This document shows positions 6,622 through 9,788 of a stretch of 9,788 bases of DNA, piece after piece (position 1 is the stretch's first letter; each line of letters begins with the position of its first letter). The DNA lies in the NCBI GenBank assembly GCA_022702085.1, contig JAKONF010000176.1, positions 1 through 9,788 of the forward strand. Reading direction: 5' to 3'. The translations under genes and the position numbers were made by a program. The notes beneath the pieces were generated by a model, which was not told the origin of the DNA, made no database searches, and worked only from the letters and a program-made list of their open reading frames with translations. The DNA is from Rickettsiaceae bacterium. Its GTDB lineage: Bacteria; Pseudomonadota; Alphaproteobacteria; Rickettsiales; Rickettsiaceae.

Positions 6622-6643
6622 CTACTTTTTTTTACCTTATCTT
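6615..6643 (+). promoter_or_regulatory. Candidate promoter of the DUF4385 gene
   Basis: On the plus strand TTGTCA (6615-6620, 5 of 6) and TATCTT (6638-6643, 4 of 6) are spaced by 17 bases. The -35 box lies on the same bases as the TTGACA of the divergent gene, so one polymerase could exclude the other. Initiation near 6650 would leave a leader of about 22 bases. Confidence 0.4.
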
Positions 6644-6659
6644 TAGGACGAATTATGAC

Positions 6660-6663
6660 AGGA
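6660..6663 (+). promoter_or_regulatory. Ribosome binding site AGGA for the DUF4385 gene
   Basis: AGGA lies 8 bases before the ATG at 6672. It supports that start over the in-frame TTG at 6615, which would fall inside the promoter. Confidence 0.65.
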
Positions 6664-6671
6664 ACAAAGCA

Positions 6672-7178
6672 ATGAATAAGACTAAACCAAAATCCGTAAA
6701 ACATAAATTACCTTCCTATGTAAATTTTGATAATAAAAATTACTTTTGGAAGCCAACTATTGATTACCGAAAATCACCTGAACTTTACCGCGTGGGTAAA
6801 GGAGAGCAAGGAGTGTTGATCTGCAAACCATATAAAGGCGAAATTGGTCCGCATTGGCGATTTGCAACGCCAGAAATTGCAGAGATTAGTAGCGAAAAGA
6901 TATTTGCTATGTTTATGGATTATCTAGATAAAGATGATTTCGTTGGCGCAGATATGGCCCGCAAATATCTTCAAATGGGCTTCACCAGAGCTAGGCGTTA
7001 TACCAATTATAAAGGCGGCAGGAAATATAAACCAGAGACTTACGAACTACTTGAAAGAGGTACAGGTGATCCACAAAAAGCTATTAGTGCCGATATATTC
7101 TTTAAAAAATGGAAAGAAGCGGAAGCAGTTGCCAAATATGATGAGATGAGAAAAGCTTGGAAAGAGAAATATGGCTAA
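6672..7178 (+). CDS. DUF4385 family protein
   Basis: This 168-residue cytoplasmic protein matches, from memory, the DUF4385 family. The conserved landmarks are IDYRKSPELYRVGKGEQGVL, then KPYKGEIGPHWRFATPEIA, then DKDDFVGADMARKYLQMGFTRARRYTNYKGG, then a Lys/Glu-rich helical tail. The biochemical role of the family is not known to me. Members occur in bacteria and in some large phages, which may point to past phage-mediated spread. The sequence is full-length for the family and shows no damage. The protein is very rich in aromatic and basic residues (many Tyr, Trp, Arg, Lys), which would suit nucleic-acid or nucleotide binding, but that is inference. It stands alone on its strand, divergent from the secreted protein and convergent with hemC 19 bases away. 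Confidence 0.85.
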   Translation: MNKTKPKSVKHKLPSYVNFDNKNYFWKPTIDYRKSPELYRVGKGEQGVLICKPYKGEIGPHWRFATPEIAEISSEKIFAMFMDYLDKDDFVGADMARKYLQMGFTRARRYTNYKGGRKYKPETYELLERGTGDPQKAISADIFFKKWKEAEAVAKYDEMRKAWKEKYG

Positions 7179-7197
7179 TTTAAATATGCATAATAAA

Positions 7198-8100
7198 TTA
7201 TGAATTTTTCATTTTTGCTAAAATTGCTTCGGCTCCTCTAATGCCAAGTTTAAATCCATCTTTTATGTTACCCGTTTCTTGATGATAAGTGACGTTCTTG
7301 CCCTCAAAATCTGCTAGCATAAAATCTACCTTGATGTTTTCTTCATCAATTCTGGTGGTATATGCTGCTAATGGAGTTTTACAAGTAGCGTCAATATGCT
7401 CTAGAAAAGCACGTTCTGGAATTATTTCTGACCAAGTATCTTGGTGATTGATAAATTCGCATATCTTTTGCATAGCCAAATCATCTTTTCTAATTTCTAC
7501 AGCAATAACTCCCTGTCCTACGCAAGGTATCATTTGAGTGGTCTCTAATGTAAGGCAGTATTGATTATCGTATAAACTTAATCTTTCTAATCCAGCTAGT
7601 GCTAATATTCCTGCATCAAATTCTCTGTTCATTATTTTTTGCCAGCGCGAGTCTATATTACCACGCATGGGAATGATCTCAAGGTCGTCTCTCATGTTTT
7701 GCAAAAAAATTTTTCTTCTCGGTGAGCAAGTACCTACTCTAGCCCCAACAGGTAGTTCCATTATTGATCTGTACTGATTGCTAACAAATACGTCTCTGGG
7801 ATCTTCACGCTTCATACAAGCGGCAATACATAAACCTAGAGGCATTTTCCCAGGTACATCTTTAAGAGAATGCACAGCAAGATCAATTTTTTTATCTAAC
7901 AAAGCTTTTTCAATTTCTTTAAGAAATAAAGCCTTACCACCAATTTCATATAGAGGAATGTCTTTGATTACATCGCCAGTAGTAATTATTGGTACTATTA
8001 AGCAATTGATTTCTGGGAAATGAATATTGATTTGCTCTATTACCAACTGCGTCTGGATGAGAGCTAACTTACTTTTACGCGTACCTATTCTTATCTGCAT
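7198..8100 (-). CDS. hemC: Hydroxymethylbilane synthase (porphobilinogen deaminase)
   Basis: This 300-residue protein is the usual HemC length. The enzyme joins four porphobilinogen molecules into hydroxymethylbilane in the cytosolic part of heme synthesis. Visible landmarks are [10 protein letters not shown] at the start, HSLKDVP with catalytic Asp81 (Asp84 in E. coli), substrate-binding Arg128/Arg129 in SPRRK, Arg146 in RGNIDSR, and Cys240 in [11 protein letters not shown], which anchors the dipyrromethane cofactor. The DATCKTP context is alphaproteobacterial in style, where other bacteria have GGCQVP. The stretch GTCSPRR differs slightly from the common GTSSLRR but keeps both Arg. It starts 7 bases after ldcA with no evident ribosome site, so translation is probably coupled to ldcA. 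Confidence 0.97.
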   Translation of the reverse strand: MQIRIGTRKSKLALIQTQLVIEQINIHFPEINCLIVPIITTGDVIKDIPLYEIGGKALFLKEIEKALLDKKIDLAVHSLKDVPGKMPLGLCIAACMKREDPRDVFVSNQYRSIMELPVGARVGTCSPRRKIFLQNMRDDLEIIPMRGNIDSRWQKIMNREFDAGILALAGLERLSLYDNQYCLTLETTQMIPCVGQGVIAVEIRKDDLAMQKICEFINHQDTWSEIIPERAFLEHIDATCKTPLAAYTTRIDEENIKVDFMLADFEGKNVTYHQETGNIKDGFKLGIRGAEAILAKMKNS

Positions 8101-8107
8101 TATATAA

Positions 8108-8998
8108 TCAAACTAACTTAAATGGACTATCTATTTCTAAAATATTTCCTTTTATAATAGCTTCAGCGCCTAAGGTAAATGGTTTATTTATCTTACCATG
8201 CCCTAAACCCTCGGTTCTATAGGCAGGAATGTGACTTATATGTTGCGCGCAGAATTGATACACTGCAGGCTCTAGATGTTCATCACTGTCAGTAAAATCA
8301 CCAAAAACTATTGCCTTGATTTCTGCTAAGATGCCAGCATTTTTTAAATGCATTAAATGACGATGCACGTGATAACCTTTTTCGTTAACATCTTCTATAA
8401 TCAAGATTTTGTCTTTTGTATGGGGAGATAATTCAGTCCCGATCATATTACAAACAATAGTTAAATTACCACCAATTGAAGTGCCTGATAAAATTTGGCT
8501 ATTCTTTTCAGCCTGCTCATTTATTGGCGTTAAATCAAATATAGATTCAGCACCTTGTAATAATGCTATAGTATTTTGATCAATTTTTAGCTCTTTATCA
8601 ACGATATTACCATGGATGCTAGACATATTATAGCGCTGATTAAATAAAAAATGTAGCGCCGTACCATCGCTGAAGCCAATAAATATTTTGGGTCCGCTAG
8701 GTTTTACATTCAGGCACTCGAAAATAAACTCTACTCCTCCATAACCGCCCCGTATTTGCAAAATTATTTTCACTTGTTCATTGAGCAGTGCTTCAGTAAA
8801 TGTTTTTAACCTTATTTTTTTACTAGCTGCAAAAAATTTTAGGCAATCTCCCGCTAAAATATTTTTGCTAGCAATAAATTTAAAATTTTCGGCACTCAAT
8901 GCCTGCTCAATATTATCAACATCTTGTTGACCATTAATTGGCATTGATGCTGGGGCAATTACAGCAATTACATCTTTGTTTTTATTGAAACTAATCAT
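8108..8998 (-). CDS. ldcA: LD-carboxypeptidase, peptidase family S66
   Basis: This 296-residue protein begins VIAVIAPAS, typical of family S66, and keeps the catalytic triad: Ser110 in [10 protein letters not shown], Glu202 in [14 protein letters not shown] and His267 in [19 protein letters not shown] precedes the nucleophile as usual. LdcA removes the terminal D-Ala from murein tetrapeptides in the cytoplasm during cell-wall recycling. There is no signal peptide, which fits that location. MccF, an S66 relative giving microcin C immunity, is a possible alternative, but LdcA is the more general assignment. It is first in a two-gene unit with hemC. A weak AGATGAA precedes the ATG, and I found no convincing promoter in the 120 bases upstream. 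Confidence 0.92.
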   Translation of the reverse strand: MISFNKNKDVIAVIAPASMPINGQQDVDNIEQALSAENFKFIASKNILAGDCLKFFAASKKIRLKTFTEALLNEQVKIILQIRGGYGGVEFIFECLNVKPSGPKIFIGFSDGTALHFLFNQRYNMSSIHGNIVDKELKIDQNTIALLQGAESIFDLTPINEQAEKNSQILSGTSIGGNLTIVCNMIGTELSPHTKDKILIIEDVNEKGYHVHRHLMHLKNAGILAEIKAIVFGDFTDSDEHLEPAVYQFCAQHISHIPAYRTEGLGHGKINKPFTLGAEAIIKGNILEIDSPFKLV

Positions 8999-9157
8999 AA
9001 CAATTCATCTAAATTTTACTTATCATACATTTATCAGAAACACGTAGTATAGAGAAGTAAAGTATTACGTATATAGCACAAATTGGTAATCTGACTGATA
9101 AAAAAGATTTATAATAAATATTATTGGGTTGAAACTATGAATAGTAAGGTGTTTTTA

Positions 9158-9190
9158 GTTAAAAAATTAAGAATTTAATTAATTTTTAAC
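9158..9190. repeat. AT-rich inverted repeat upstream of the lysine-rich gene
   Basis: GTTAAAAAATTAA (9158-9170) is complementary to TTAATTTTTAAC (9179-9190) except for one extra A, with an 8-base loop. An alternative shorter hairpin AATTAA/TTAATT (9165-9180) nests inside. The right arm overlaps the -35 box of the following promoter. It could be a protein-binding operator or simply low-complexity AT DNA. Confidence 0.45.
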
Positions 9191-9213
9191 CAAGTTTCAG
9201 ATAAAGTTATAAT
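9186..9213 (+). promoter_or_regulatory. Sigma70 promoter of the lysine-rich gene
   Basis: TTAACC (9186-9191, 4 of 6) and the consensus TATAAT (9208-9213) are 16 bases apart. Initiation near 9220 leaves a very short leader of about 16 bases that just includes the AAGGA ribosome site at 9223-9227. Confidence 0.6.
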
Positions 9214-9222
9214 GTGTAAATC

Positions 9223-9227
9223 AAGGA
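9223..9227 (+). promoter_or_regulatory. Ribosome binding site AAGGA
   Basis: AAGGA lies 8 bases before the ATG at 9236. It supports that start over the upstream ATG at 9212, which sits inside the TATAAT box and has no ribosome site. Confidence 0.7.
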
Positions 9228-9235
9228 ATCTAGCA

Positions 9236-9712
9236 ATGAAAAACGATGAACAAAAAAAAGTATCAAACAAAGAATTGGAGAATTTGATCAAAGAAATTAC
9301 GCAAATGGCTCCTAAACAGAATAAAAATTCAGGAAAACAGACAATAGAAAAAACCAATATAGATAATCTGATTAAAGAACTTGAACAGATTAATGATGAA
9401 ATAAAGCAAAATAATAAACCTGTCATAGGAAGCCATAGAGCTCCTGAAGCAGTTTTAACCAAATTAATAGAACAATTAGAACAGAGCAATAAAGAGACAA
9501 AACAAGGTAAAGAAAAAATTAAAGAACCAATAATCACGGAAAATACTAAACAAAAAGATAAATGGCAGGGAATCAAAAATACTTTAAATAAATTTACTGA
9601 AAAAAGTAATTCTCTCACCAAGAATGTTGTTGATAATAAAAATATAGTAAAGCAACAAGTTGGTAAAACTATCAATAAACTAAGCAAAAAAGTCACCAAT
9701 ATGGGAAGATGA
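9236..9712 (+). CDS. Lysine-rich coiled-coil protein with three LI-helix repeats, unknown function
   Basis: I do not recognise this 158-residue protein. It is strongly hydrophilic (Lys, Glu, Asn, Gln, Thr), lacks a signal peptide or membrane helix, and is predicted by eye to be mostly helical or disordered. A 12-residue motif occurs three times: ELENLIKEITQM (13-24), NIDNLIKELEQI (41-52) and VLTKLIEQLEQS (73-84), spaced 28 and 32 residues apart. A separate C-terminal amphipathic region (about 109-155, KWQGIKNTLNKF to KTINKLSKKV) is basic. Such a design could serve protein docking or secretion as an effector, but nothing in the sequence proves this. The start at 9236 is chosen from the AAGGA site and promoter position. 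Its stop overlaps the ATG of the next frame (ATGA at 9709-9712), so the two are probably coupled. Confidence 0.75.
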   Translation: MKNDEQKKVSNKELENLIKEITQMAPKQNKNSGKQTIEKTNIDNLIKELEQINDEIKQNNKPVIGSHRAPEAVLTKLIEQLEQSNKETKQGKEKIKEPIITENTKQKDKWQGIKNTLNKFTEKSNSLTKNVVDNKNIVKQQVGKTINKLSKKVTNMGR

Positions 9713-9788
9713 CACATAATCATCATTCAAAATATTCATCAATAACTTTTAACAATAAGTGGTGGATTTCATTTATTAAGGTTTTTTG
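9709..9788 (+). CDS. N-terminal part of an unidentified protein (runs off the window)
   Basis: An open frame begins at ATG 9709, overlaps the previous stop as ATGA, and stays open for 26 codons to the window edge. The visible residues are a polar, His/Ser/Asn-rich start (MTHNHHSKYSSITF) followed by NNKWWISFIKVF, which looks like the beginning of a membrane helix. GGGAAG lies directly before the ATG, too close for an ideal ribosome site, so coupling to the upstream gene is likely. Too little is present to assign a family. The ATGA junction and the continuous frame are the only evidence that it is real. Confidence 0.5.
   Translation, partial: MTHNHHSKYSSITFNNKWWISFIKVF

Larger units (their letters stand above)
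8999..9235. other. AT-rich intergenic region between divergent genes
   Basis: This 237-base spacer separates ldcA (-) from the lysine-rich protein gene (+). I find no tRNA, no GC-rich terminator and no coding frame longer than a 13-codon ATG frame at 9137. The right half holds an AT-rich inverted repeat and a promoter, described separately. The left half must carry the ldcA promoter, but no box pair there is convincing. Confidence 0.6.

Noticed and set aside
6371..6646. Plus-strand open frame of 91 codons
   Set aside because: It lies antisense to the secreted histidine-rich protein and runs across its promoter and ribosome site. Those signals support the minus strand.
7189..7202. CATAATAAATTATG hairpin between DUF4385 and hemC as a terminator
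   Set aside because: It has only AT pairs apart from one end, with a tiny loop. It is followed by T-rich sequence on the plus strand but is too unstable to claim.
7778..8023. Plus-strand frame inside hemC
   Set aside because: It is antisense to the conserved catalytic region of HemC.
9175..9726. Long minus-strand open frame rich in Leu, Ile, Ser, Phe and Cys
   Set aside because: It is the antisense of the lysine-rich gene. AAA/GAA/AAT codons read backwards give Phe, Phe/Ser and Ile/Leu runs. It has no sensible ribosome site, and the plus-strand gene has a promoter and AAGGA.
1..9788. CRISPR arrays, tRNA or rRNA genes, insertion sequences, attachment sites, prophage modules
   Set aside because: I looked across the gene-free stretches (all under 300 bases) and found no spaced direct repeats, cloverleaf, transposase motif or terminal repeats.

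Overview
This AT-rich, gene-dense window looks like part of an alphaproteobacterial chromosome, most likely from an intracellular Rickettsiales-type bacterium. That is an inference from base composition and from alphaproteobacterial-looking proteins (TolQ/TolR/TolA/TolB, RecO, HemC with the active-site context DATCKTP). I cannot name the genus. I see no rRNA, tRNA, CRISPR array or insertion sequence.

Bases 1-3619 (+): the last codons of tolQ, then tolR, tolA and tolB. These encode the Tol envelope-constriction machine: an inner-membrane proton channel, the trans-periplasmic TolA and the periplasmic TolB propeller. Just 4 bases after tolB comes a GTG-initiated APH-type small-molecule kinase, where many genomes have pal.

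Bases 3616-5246 (-): an apparent three-gene operon of a secreted family-3 solute-binding protein, a gamma-class carbonic anhydrase-like trimer protein and an unrecognised 99-residue protein. Its last stop codon overlaps that of the kinase gene in a shared TTAA. A divergent promoter region (about 5258-5320) separates it from recO (5336-6055, +), a recombination-repair mediator.

Bases 6100-6663: a small secreted histidine-rich protein (-) with a full set of its own signals: a consensus -35 box, a strong ribosome site, a signal peptide and a poly-U terminator. It shares a -35 region with a divergently transcribed DUF4385 gene (6672-7178, +).

Bases 7198-8998 (-): ldcA (S66 LD-carboxypeptidase, murein recycling) followed 7 bases later by hemC (hydroxymethylbilane synthase, heme pathway), apparently one operon.

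Bases 8999-9788: a 237-base spacer with an AT-rich inverted repeat and a good promoter. It leads into a lysine-rich protein with three copies of a short leucine/isoleucine helix motif. That gene overlaps by ATGA a second frame which runs off the window. This pair is the least explained part and the best candidate for something undescribed.
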